Positions 40,232 through 47,548 of a DNA stretch of 64,000 bases are shown here, piece after piece. The stretch is from Oceanicaulis sp. MMSF_3324. Its GTDB lineage: Bacteria > Pseudomonadota > Alphaproteobacteria > Caulobacterales > Maricaulaceae. Made by a program: the position numbers and the translations under genes. Location of the stretch: assembly GCF_030733545.1 (NCBI RefSeq), contig NZ_JASHIU010000007.1, forward strand, positions 42,501 to 106,500. The letters run 5' to 3'. Below the pieces are notes generated by a model that was given only the letters and a program-made list of their open reading frames with translations, was not told the origin of the DNA and searched no databases. Numbering within the stretch: the first letter of the stretch is position 1; each line of letters opens with the position of its first letter.

Positions 40232-40636
40232 ATGACGCAGTCCATTCTGTTTGTGGAAGACGATGCGACCGATCGCATGTTCCTGAAGCTCAGTCTTGAT
40301 GACAGTGATCTCGATGTTGATGCTCAGTATTGTGAGGACGGACTGAAAGCGCTCGAGTTTCTCAAGTCACACGAGGCGCCTGATCTCATCGTCACCGATC
40401 TTTCGATGCCGGGTATGGACGGCGTGGAGCTCACACGCACCCTGAAGTCCGACGAGACGTTCAGCAGCATTCCGGTACTGATGCTGTCCACTTCCAACAG
40501 CAAAACGGACGTTCGGCGCTTCTACAGCAAGGCGGGCAACGCCTATATCCGCAAGCCGGACTCGCCAGAGGGTTATGAGCAGGTGCTCGGCGAGATTTCC
40601 CGCTTCTGGTTCAATGTCGCAGAGCGGGGCGTCTAG
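40232..40636 (+). CDS. Single-domain response regulator (CheY/Rcp1-like)
   Basis: 134 residues with only a receiver domain. Acidic pocket D10/D11, phospho-acceptor D56 in DLIVTDLSMPGMDG, Ser/Thr at 86-87 (LMLSTS), Lys108 in YIRKPDSP. There is no output domain, so it should act through protein contacts, as CheY or Rcp1 do. The pattern in STSNSKTDVRRFYSKAGNAYIRKP is typical of the Rcp1-like subgroup that pairs with phytochrome- or hybrid-type kinases. Its 3' end overlaps by 4 bases the stop of a convergent histidine kinase gene, a plausible partner. Start after aggtga. Confidence 0.92.
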   Translation: MTQSILFVEDDATDRMFLKLSLDDSDLDVDAQYCEDGLKALEFLKSHEAPDLIVTDLSMPGMDGVELTRTLKSDETFSSIPVLMLSTSNSKTDVRRFYSKAGNAYIRKPDSPEGYEQVLGEISRFWFNVAERGV

Positions 40637-42018
40637 GCGTCCGGAATATCCGGTTGGGCGAGCGGCAGAGTGAAGCGGATGCTCGTGCCCTGCTGATTGC
40701 TCGAGGCGATCCCGATCGTTCCACCATGAGCCGCGATGATGGTCTGACACAAGGCCAGGCCCAGGCCCTGCCCAGAGTTCTGGGTCTTTTGTGCGCCGTT
40801 CTTCCCGCGCACCAGGGGCTGGAACAACTCGCCGGCGATCTCTGGCGGAATGCCGACCCCGTTATCCTCGACATAGACGGCCAGCATGCTGTCGCTTTTG
40901 GTGGCGTGAACCCGGATCTCGAGCGCGGTGTCGGGTTTGGCGTATTTCAGCGCATTGGTCAGAAGGTTGATCGCGACTTGCCGGATCAGATCGCGATCAC
41001 AATAGGCTTCGCCGAGCGTGTCTATGTGAATGCGGCGCGGCGCCTTGCGATACAGAAGGGCGATCTCGTCCACGGCCTGTTGGAAGATTGCGCTGATATC
41101 CTCCAGAGCGGTTTCCGGCGGTTGATCCTTGAGCTGGGCCAGATTGAGAAAGCTCTCGACGAGCGTGTTGGCGCGCCCAAGGCTGTCGCGTGCCTGGTTC
41201 AGATAGGCGCCGCGGTCCTCATCCGAACCGGAGCGCTCCAGCAAGTGAAGCAGCATGGTGGTTTGCCGCAAGGGCGCCTTGAGGTCATGCGCCACCATGG
41301 AAGTGAAGTTTTCCAGGGCGGCATTGCTTTCGTGCATGCGCTCCAGCGTCAGCGATTGGGCTTTCAGTGATGCGTCGAGATTGGCGATCTGCGCGCGGGT
41401 CTGCCGCGCGGTCTTGAACCGGTTTCTGTACATGCGGGCGGACATGACAATGATAAAGCCCAGCATGAGCGCCTGAAGCGACGGGGTCAGAATGCTTTGC
41501 GTGGCGCTCAATCGGCCCAGCCGGTCCATGCTCGTGTGCATGACGGCGTCCAGTTGGTCATCCAGTGCGGCGAGTTGATCGAGCGCTGGGTTGTCATCCA
41601 CGCGCACACGATCATCCAGCTGTTCTATCGACATACCTTCCGACCAACCGCGTCGGACCGTTTCAAGCCGGTCGGAATAGGCGGTTATCGTGTCGCGAAC
41701 CGAGCTCAGATCCAGTTCCAGACCGAGCTCCGCATTATAAGCCTCCAGGCGCTGCAACCGGATATCCAGCGCATGGGCATTGGCGCGCGCCTCATCCCTG
41801 TAGGCGTCATCGCCGCGAATGACATAATTCTTGAAATTATGGATCAGGCCACCGAACCCCAGCTCGTCATAAAGTCGAGCCGTCTCATCACGGGTTGCTG
41901 ACACCGTCTGCAAAAGCGCGGCTTGTTCCTGTCGCACTTCGCGACTGATCCAGATGTCGATGGCGGTGATCGTGATCAGCCCGGCCAGCGCCGCTGAGAA
42001 GACCCAATATCGATGCAT
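40633..42018 (-). CDS. Membrane sensor histidine kinase
   Basis: 461 residues from the ATG at 42018 after gggggaag. TM1 at about 5-23, a periplasmic sensor of about 150 residues, TM2 at about 177-195, a coiled-coil linker, then HisKA with phospho-acceptor His244 in TSMVAHDLKAPLRQT and a catalytic ATPase domain (N box NLLTNALKYAKP, G1 VEDNGVGIP, G2 GQGLGLALCQTI). Near the start of the sensor is GFGGLIHNFKNYVIRGD, a motif that I have seen in other alphaproteobacterial sensor proteins and whose ligand is unknown. The convergent response regulator at 40232-40636 is the likely partner. Confidence 0.92.
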   Translation of the reverse strand: MHRYWVFSAALAGLITITAIDIWISREVRQEQAALLQTVSATRDETARLYDELGFGGLIHNFKNYVIRGDDAYRDEARANAHALDIRLQRLEAYNAELGLELDLSSVRDTITAYSDRLETVRRGWSEGMSIEQLDDRVRVDDNPALDQLAALDDQLDAVMHTSMDRLGRLSATQSILTPSLQALMLGFIIVMSARMYRNRFKTARQTRAQIANLDASLKAQSLTLERMHESNAALENFTSMVAHDLKAPLRQTTMLLHLLERSGSDEDRGAYLNQARDSLGRANTLVESFLNLAQLKDQPPETALEDISAIFQQAVDEIALLYRKAPRRIHIDTLGEAYCDRDLIRQVAINLLTNALKYAKPDTALEIRVHATKSDSMLAVYVEDNGVGIPPEIAGELFQPLVRGKNGAQKTQNSGQGLGLALCQTIIAAHGGTIGIASSNQQGTSIRFTLPLAQPDIPDA

Positions 42019-42154
42019 GCTTCCCCCGGGCCACATCGAACGTACGGAGTCAGCCTGACCCCGCCTGTCATCGATTCACCCCAAGAGTGTAGGGCAAACG
42101 CAGGTGCGCTCAAGGCGTGCGGGGCTGTGGGTTAAGTCATCGGAAAAGAGGGGA

Positions 42155-42229
42155 TGGTGCCGCTAGAGTGAATTGAACACTCGACCTCTCCCTTACCAAG
42201 GGAACGCTCTACCCCTGAGCTATAGCGGC
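42155..42229 (-). tRNA. tRNA-Thr (GGT)
   Basis: On the minus strand the 5' acceptor GCCGCTA pairs with TAGCGGC, the anticodon loop is TTGGTAA (anticodon GGT), and the T-arm is GAGTG/CACTC. The CCA end is encoded (42155-42157). 75 bases, isolated between the kinase gene and the small basic protein gene. Confidence 0.95.
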
Positions 42230-42345
42230 GTCCGGTGTGCGAAAGCATGCTCTCGCGTCGTCGGAGCCGGGCTTATAGCGCTTGATTCTTCTCGCGCCAA
42301 GACCGGGCTTGACCTCTTTTGCAGATATAAGGCAGTTGATTTCAC

Positions 42346-42495
42346 ATGAGCACCCAAGATCGCAAGCCCGCCAAAGACAAAACGCCCCAATCCGAGCGTG
42401 AACAGCGCCTGGCCCAGGCCCTGCGCGCCAATCTGCGACGTCGCAAGGCGGCGGCCCGCAAGGATGAGGCGCCCGGCGCCGATGGGGACGGATAG
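42346..42495 (+). CDS. Small basic protein upstream of murA (49 aa)
   Basis: ATG at 42346 to TAG at 42495. The product begins MSTQDRKPAKDKTPQSERE and contains RLAQALRANLRRRKAAARK. Short Lys/Arg-rich proteins with this 'LAxALRxNLRRRKxxxR' centre are common in alphaproteobacteria beside murA or similar housekeeping genes; their function is unknown. Synteny and the conserved centre make it a real gene rather than a chance frame. No strong ribosome-binding site is visible. Confidence 0.65.
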   Translation: MSTQDRKPAKDKTPQSEREQRLAQALRANLRRRKAAARKDEAPGADGDG

Positions 42496-42644
42496 GCCGC
42501 GCGCCTTGCGCCTGAGGATTTGCGCCTACAAATCATGGCCTCTGTGACGCCCTCATTTCGTCATCGTGCGAATGCCCTTACATACGGGCGCTGATGGGTG
42601 GGGCGCTGGGCGTCGGCGCGCGCCAAATGGACCATGAGGGCAGT

Positions 42645-43922
42645 ATGGACAGCATTCTTATTCGCGGCGGATCGCGCCTGGTCGGAGAGATCGAGATTTC
42701 GGGCGCGAAGAATTCCGCGCTCAAGCTCATGGCGGCGTGTCTGCTGACGGACGGTCCGCTGGAGCTGTCGCGCATGCCGCGCCTGGCGGATACGCGCTTT
42801 CTGGGCCATCTGCTCGCACGGCTCGGCGTAACGGTCGAAGAGCGCGCCGGCGCGAAGCTGTTCATGCACGCGGACAATCTGGGCGAGCCGTTCGCGCCTT
42901 ATGATCTCGTTCGGAAGATGCGCGCGAGTTTCAACGTGTTGGGCCCCCTCATCGCCCGGGTTGGCCACGCCAAGGTGTCCCTGCCTGGCGGGTGCGCCAT
43001 CGGGGCGCGGCCTGTGGACCTGCACCTTCAGGCGCTTGAAGCGCTGGGCGCCGAGATCGAACTGTCCGAAGGCTATGTGAACGCCAAGGCCCCGGCGGAC
43101 GGTCTGAAAGGCGCGCGCATCACCTTTCCCATGGTGTCTGTGGGCGCAACAGAGCACGCCATGCTCGCCGCTGTACTGGCCAAGGGCCAGACCGTGCTTG
43201 AAAATTGCGCGCGCGAGCCGGAAATCGCGGATCTGGCCGGATGCCTGAACGCCATGGGCGCGAAGGTGGAAGGAGCGGGCAGCCCCACCATCACCATTGA
43301 GGGCGTGGACAAGCTCGATGGGGCGAATTGGGCGGTTGTGCCCGACCGGATCGAGACGGGCACCTACGCCATGGCGGCGGCCGCCGTGGCGGGCAGCGAT
43401 GTCCTGCTCAAGGACGCCATCTTCGATCATAACGGCGCGCTGTGGTCGCTGCTGCGCAAGGCTGGTGTCGAGGTGGAAGCGGAAGCGGGCGGCGTGCGCG
43501 TCAGACGTGCGGGCGCGCTCAAGGCCGTGGACATGCAGACAGCGCCGTTCCCGGGCTTTCCCACGGACCTGCAGGCCCAGTTCATGGCGCTGATGAGCCT
43601 GGCGGAGGGCGCATCGGTGATCCGTGAAACCATTTTCGAGAACCGTTTCATGCATGCGCCCGAGCTGTCACGTCTGGGCGCGCGTATCGATGTGCGAGGC
43701 AACGAGGCGGTGGTGCGCGGTCCGTGCGCCCTGAAGGGCGCACCGGTCATGGCGACCGACCTGCGCGCATCGGTCAGCCTTGTCATCGCCGGTCTGGCTG
43801 CGGAAGGTGAGACCATGGTCAACCGAATCTACCATCTCGATCGCGGCTTTGAGCGCCTGGAGGACAAGCTGTCCGCCTGTGGCGCCGATGTGCGCCGCGT
43901 TGTTGAAACTGCGGAGGGCTGA
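42645..43922 (+). CDS. murA: UDP-N-acetylglucosamine 1-carboxyvinyltransferase
   Basis: First committed step of peptidoglycan synthesis: transfer of enolpyruvate from PEP to UDP-GlcNAc. 425 residues from the ATG at 42645 ([24 protein letters not shown]), preceded by gaggg; in-frame ATGs at 42594 and 42627 are upstream and not conserved. Catalytic Cys117 is present in [11 protein letters not shown], so fosfomycin sensitivity at this residue is expected. Other landmarks are [10 protein letters not shown] and [14 protein letters not shown]. The next gene starts immediately after its stop. Confidence 0.97.
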   Translation: MDSILIRGGSRLVGEIEISGAKNSALKLMAACLLTDGPLELSRMPRLADTRFLGHLLARLGVTVEERAGAKLFMHADNLGEPFAPYDLVRKMRASFNVLGPLIARVGHAKVSLPGGCAIGARPVDLHLQALEALGAEIELSEGYVNAKAPADGLKGARITFPMVSVGATEHAMLAAVLAKGQTVLENCAREPEIADLAGCLNAMGAKVEGAGSPTITIEGVDKLDGANWAVVPDRIETGTYAMAAAAVAGSDVLLKDAIFDHNGALWSLLRKAGVEVEAEAGGVRVRRAGALKAVDMQTAPFPGFPTDLQAQFMALMSLAEGASVIRETIFENRFMHAPELSRLGARIDVRGNEAVVRGPCALKGAPVMATDLRASVSLVIAGLAAEGETMVNRIYHLDRGFERLEDKLSACGADVRRVVETAEG

Positions 43923-44369
43923 ATGGCCGGATACACGCCCATGCGACTTCTGGCGCAATCGCCGGACGATCTGGCGGTGCTGTCGGCGGCGTTGCAGGAC
44001 GCTGTCGGGCTGCTGGGGGATTTCCAGTTCGAACCCAGGGCCCGGCAATTCACCCTGGCGCTGAACCGCTTTCGCTGGGAGGGCCCGAGCAAGGGGCATG
44101 GCGAACGTGTGCGCGCCGCCTTGCAGGTGGGGTCGGTGCTCAAGGCGCAGTCCAAACGCCTCAAGCAGGGCCATGAGGACGGGGTGATCAGCCTGCTGAC
44201 CCTGGCGTTCGAGCCCGGAGAGGCGCCGGGCGGCGTGCTCAGCTTCACCTTTTCAGGTGGCGGGGAGCTCCGTCTTGAGGTGGAATGCATCGACATGGCG
44301 TTTGCAGACGTGTCCGAGCCCTGGCGGGCGGCGGCGCGACCGAGCCATCCTGAAGACGACGAGGCATGA
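43923..44369 (+). CDS. DUF2948 family protein
   Basis: 148 residues: [46 protein letters not shown] is the diagnostic part of DUF2948 (key pieces [12 protein letters not shown] and LNRFRWE). No enzyme motif is seen. It is almost always coupled to murA in alphaproteobacteria, and here its ATG follows the murA stop with no gap. A cell-envelope link is inferred from synteny only. Confidence 0.85.
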   Translation: MAGYTPMRLLAQSPDDLAVLSAALQDAVGLLGDFQFEPRARQFTLALNRFRWEGPSKGHGERVRAALQVGSVLKAQSKRLKQGHEDGVISLLTLAFEPGEAPGGVLSFTFSGGGELRLEVECIDMAFADVSEPWRAAARPSHPEDDEA

Positions 44370-44397
44370 CCCCGGTGCGGGTCGACAGGAGTTCCCT

Positions 44398-44871
44398 ATG
44401 ACCGATCAGCGACTGGTCGCGGTCGAGCTTGACCAACTGACCATCGGCAAGGCCGATGAGGCCGTGGAGCATGAGCGCCGCGTGGCCATTGCTGATCTTC
44501 TGGACTCCAATACCTTCGTGCCCGCCGATTCCGAGTCCGGACCGTATGCGTTGCGCCTGGCGATCGAGGACCAGCGCCTTGTCTTCGACATCAAGCGCGA
44601 AAACGGCGAGCCGGTGCGCATGTTCGTGTTCTCGCTGGGGCCGCTGCGCCGCATCATCAAGGACTATTTCCTGATGTGCGAGAGCTATTACGCGGCTGTG
44701 CGCGACGCCCCGCTGGGGCAGATCGAGGCGATCGATATGGGCCGTCGCGGCGTCCACAATGAAGGCTCGGAGCTGTTGCGCGAGCGCCTGAACGGGAAAA
44801 TCGAAGTGGATTTTGACACGGCGCGCCGCCTGTTCACCCTGATCTGCGCGCTTCATCGGCGGGGCGCCTGA
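44398..44871 (+). CDS. UPF0262 family protein
   Basis: 157 residues starting [17 protein letters not shown] at 44398 after caggag; an open extension upstream to 44257 lies inside the preceding gene and is rejected. The conserved stretch [52 protein letters not shown] (key: [18 protein letters not shown] and MGRRGLHNEG-type) identifies UPF0262. Its function is unknown. In many relatives hisD lies just before it; here it follows DUF2948 directly. Confidence 0.9.
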   Translation: MTDQRLVAVELDQLTIGKADEAVEHERRVAIADLLDSNTFVPADSESGPYALRLAIEDQRLVFDIKRENGEPVRMFVFSLGPLRRIIKDYFLMCESYYAAVRDAPLGQIEAIDMGRRGVHNEGSELLRERLNGKIEVDFDTARRLFTLICALHRRGA

Positions 44872-44872
44872 G

Positions 44873-45295
44873 ATGGCCGCGCCCTCCGTCGTCTTCGTCT
44901 GCGGCCGCAATGCGGTGCGCTCTCCCATGGCCGAAGCGTTCTGGAAGCATCGCTTCGGGGCGGACTGCCTGGCGCGTTCATGTGGGGTGGAGCCGGCGCC
45001 CTGGCCGGATGGCTTCATGATCTCGGTGATGAATGAAACCGGGATCGATCTGTCCAATTTTGAATGCCGCGATCTGGCTGACACTGCCGATGACCCGGTC
45101 GAGCTGGTGGTGTGTCTGGCGGCGGACGCCGACCCGTCCGCCAGCGCGTTCGCCGAAGCGCGCGATGCGGAATACCTGCTCTGGGCGATTCCCGATCCGG
45201 CCGAAGAGGAGGGCGGTCGGGAGACGCGTCTTGAGGCCTATCGGGCTGCGCGCGACGCCATAAAAGCGCGCATTTCGGCCTATAATCCGGACTAG
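44873..45295 (+). CDS. Low-molecular-weight phosphatase family protein
   Basis: 140 residues of the arsenate reductase/low-molecular-weight tyrosine phosphatase superfamily. The phosphate loop VFVCGRNAVRSPMAEA (CX5R, Cys10-Arg16) sits at the N-terminus, and a general-acid Asp is in WAIPDP near residue 109. It lies one base after the UPF0262 stop, as in other alphaproteobacterial murA-infA clusters. The substrate is unknown; protein phosphotyrosine or arsenate are the family options. Confidence 0.88.
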   Translation: MAAPSVVFVCGRNAVRSPMAEAFWKHRFGADCLARSCGVEPAPWPDGFMISVMNETGIDLSNFECRDLADTADDPVELVVCLAADADPSASAFAEARDAEYLLWAIPDPAEEEGGRETRLEAYRAARDAIKARISAYNPD

Positions 45296-45451
45296 TCCTT
45301 ACAACCACGCTCGACGATCGGGGCGATCACGCTTATATAGCGCCCCGACACCACCCGACGCTGACATGAGTCTTCATGTGCGAAGCGTACGGGATTTTTG
45401 CGTTTTGACGCCTATGCGTCTGAATTTACGCCATTGATCAAGAGGAGCTGC

Positions 45452-45670
45452 ATGGCGAAGGAAGAACTGCTGGAGTTTCCCGGCGAAGTCGTGGAACTGC
45501 TGCCCAACGCGACCTTCAAGGTCAAACTGGAAAATGATCACGAAATCATCGCGCACACTGCGGGCAAGATGCGCAAGAACCGCATCCGCGTGCTGGCTGG
45601 CGACAAGGTTCTGGTCGAGATGACGCCTTACGACCTGACCAAGGGGCGCATCACCTATCGCTTCAAGTAA
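45452..45670 (+). CDS. infA: Translation initiation factor IF-1
   Basis: 72 residues, the standard IF-1 length, an S1/OB-fold: [26 protein letters not shown] through [33 protein letters not shown]. Start ATG at 45452 after agaggag. It blocks the A site of the 30S subunit during initiation. The upstream 156-base gap carries its own promoter presumably; the maf gene starts one base after its stop. Confidence 0.97.
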   Translation: MAKEELLEFPGEVVELLPNATFKVKLENDHEIIAHTAGKMRKNRIRVLAGDKVLVEMTPYDLTKGRITYRFK

Positions 45671-45671
45671 G

Positions 45672-46262
45672 GTGAGCGTGTCGCCGAACGCTGCGCGCGC
45701 GCCCTTTGTCCTGGCGAGCGCGTCGCCGCGCCGCCGCGACCTTCTGACCGGAATCGGCGCACCGCCCGATCAGATCGCCCCGACCGATATTGACGAGACC
45801 GAGCGCCCCGGCGAATTGCCGCGGGATCTGGCGCATCGTCTCGCGATCGACAAGCTGGCGGCTGCGGATCATCCGGGCTGTTATGTCCTGGCCAGCGATA
45901 CGGTGGTGGGCGTCGGACGTCGCATTCTGCCCAAAACCGAGGATCGCGACACGGCTGATGCGTGTTTGCGCCTTTTGAGCGGCCGCAATCACCGGGTCTT
46001 CACCGGGGTCGCCGTGCGCGCGCCGGACGGGCGTGAAGCCAGCCGGGTCGTGGAAACGCGTGTCGCATTCAAACGCCTGAGCGAAGATGAGATCACCGCC
46101 TATCTTGATAGCGGTGAATGGGACGGCAAGGCCGGCGGCTATGGCATTCAGGGCCGGGCCGGCTCTTATATCAGCAAGCTGATCGGCTCTTACACCGGCG
46201 TTATGGGATTGCCGGTCTATGAGGCGCGTCAATTGCTGGTCGGACTGGGATATGTGTTTTGA
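45672..46262 (+). CDS. Maf-like nucleoside triphosphate pyrophosphatase
   Basis: 196 residues with Maf motifs: LASASPRRRDLL, ASDTVVGVGRRILPKTED (catalytic Asp), GRNHRVFTGVAVR, and GEWDGKAGGYGIQGRAGSYISKLIGSYTGVMGLP. It hydrolyses non-canonical or modified nucleotides (dTTP, UTP, m7GTP subtypes) and affects septum formation in some bacteria. GTG start at 45672, one base after the infA stop. The last 4 bases overlap the RNase E/G start. Confidence 0.93.
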   Translation: MSVSPNAARAPFVLASASPRRRDLLTGIGAPPDQIAPTDIDETERPGELPRDLAHRLAIDKLAAADHPGCYVLASDTVVGVGRRILPKTEDRDTADACLRLLSGRNHRVFTGVAVRAPDGREASRVVETRVAFKRLSEDEITAYLDSGEWDGKAGGYGIQGRAGSYISKLIGSYTGVMGLPVYEARQLLVGLGYVF

Positions 46263-47323
46263 GAATCGTCGCTGCTGATCATGTGGGGGAAACCCGGGCC
46301 GCTGTTCTGGATGGCGACCGCGCCATCGAGCTGCATGTGGAGCGCTGGTCTGAACGCGGCAGGCGCGCCTGGCGCGGCGAGGTCTATCGCGCCCGGGTCA
46401 CCAAGGTCGACAATTCGATCAATGGCGCCTTCTGTGACATTGGCCGCGGTCCGGCGGGCTTTCTACCCTTCGGCAAGGCGGGTCGTCCGGACGGCCTGCA
46501 TGAAGGCGCCGCAATCGGCGTCCAGATTGCGCGTGAAGAGTTCCAGGAAAAGGGCCCCACGCTCGCCCTGTTCGAGGTGGAGCCGGGTGATGCGCCGGAG
46601 ATCGTCGTGTCCGCGCCGCCGATCGCGGAACGCCTGTCCATGATGTACGAGGCCCCGGTGCGCACGCCCAAAGAGGCCGAGATCGATCTCGACGCGCTCT
46701 TTGACGAGGCGTTGGAGCCGCGGGTCGCTCTGCCGGGCGGCGGACGCCTGATCATCGAGCCGGTGACGGCCATGACGGTCATCGACGTGGACGCGGCCGG
46801 TCGGCAATCGCAGGGCGGGGCGCCCAAAATGGCGCTGGATCTGAACAAGACGGCGGCGCGGGAAGCGGCGCGTCAGATCCGCTTGCGCGGCATTGGCGGC
46901 GTAGTGGCCATCGACTTTCTGCCGCTCAAGAAAAAACAGGACCAGAGCCAGCTCGACCAGACGCTGAAAGGCGCGTTCAAGCGCGACCCGGCCAAGATCG
47001 ATGTCGCTCCGACGAGCCGGTTCGCCATCGTCCAGCTGGCCCGCCAGCGTCTGGGCCGCGCGCTCCACGAAATCTCCTGGGAGCGCTTTGGCGTGGAGAG
47101 CGTGGAGACCCGCGCCCTGGCGGCGTTGCGTCGGCTTGAGGCGGAAGGCAAGGCCAAGCGCGGCGGGCGTCTGGCGCTGCTCGCCGGCGCCGACATTCAC
47201 GCCTGGCTTGAAAAAGACGCCATCGGATGGTCCAAGGCGATGAAATCGCGTCTGGGCGACCGGTTCGAACTGGTGCTGGATGAAGCCCGCGGCGCGCGCG
47301 AGTTCGAGGTGCGTCCGTTATGA
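46259..47323 (+). CDS. Ribonuclease E/G family protein (short RNase G-like)
   Basis: 354 residues, shorter than E. coli RNase G (about 490). S1 domain near the N-terminus ([34 protein letters not shown]), then the RNase H-like and DNase I-like core with catalytic-site aspartates in [10 protein letters not shown] and [11 protein letters not shown]. The zinc-link CxxC found in RNase E/G is absent, so quaternary assembly may differ; this compact form is typical of the alphaproteobacterial infA-maf cluster. TTG start overlaps the maf stop (TTGA). Expected role: rRNA or mRNA processing. Confidence 0.9.
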   Translation: MRIVAADHVGETRAAVLDGDRAIELHVERWSERGRRAWRGEVYRARVTKVDNSINGAFCDIGRGPAGFLPFGKAGRPDGLHEGAAIGVQIAREEFQEKGPTLALFEVEPGDAPEIVVSAPPIAERLSMMYEAPVRTPKEAEIDLDALFDEALEPRVALPGGGRLIIEPVTAMTVIDVDAAGRQSQGGAPKMALDLNKTAAREAARQIRLRGIGGVVAIDFLPLKKKQDQSQLDQTLKGAFKRDPAKIDVAPTSRFAIVQLARQRLGRALHEISWERFGVESVETRALAALRRLEAEGKAKRGGRLALLAGADIHAWLEKDAIGWSKAMKSRLGDRFELVLDEARGAREFEVRPL

Positions 47324-47511
47324 GCAAGACCAAGCCCGGTTGCCCCATCTGCAACAAGCCGGTCGACTCCAAATACAAACCCTTCTGCTCGGGCCGCTGC
47401 GCGGACGCCGATCTGGGGCGCTGGTTTTCGGGCGCCTACGCCGTGCCGGGCGAGCCTGTGCCCCCCGAAGCCCTGCCGCCGGAAGCGCGCGGCGAAGAAG
47501 ACGACTCCTGA
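47320..47511 (+). CDS. yacG: DNA gyrase inhibitor YacG (zinc-binding)
   Basis: 63 residues with four zinc-binding cysteines: GCPICNKPV and [26 protein letters not shown]. The C-terminal acidic tail (EARGEEDDS) is usual. It inhibits gyrase by binding GyrB in E. coli. Its ATG overlaps the RNase G-like stop (ATGA), completing the infA-maf-RNase-yacG transcript, which ends at the hairpin just downstream. Confidence 0.95.
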   Translation: MSKTKPGCPICNKPVDSKYKPFCSGRCADADLGRWFSGAYAVPGEPVPPEALPPEARGEEDDS

Positions 47512-47515
47512 CAAA

Positions 47516-47546
47516 AAAAGCCCCGCAGCCTGGCTGCGGGGCTTTT
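47516..47546. terminator. Bidirectional terminator between yacG and TonB receptor 3
   Basis: AAAAGCCCCGCAGCC (47516-47530) is followed after one base by GGCTGCGGGGCTTTT (47532-47546). It lies 5 bases after the yacG stop and 3 bases after the convergent receptor stop, so it serves both. Confidence 0.92.
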
Positions 47547-47548
47547 CT

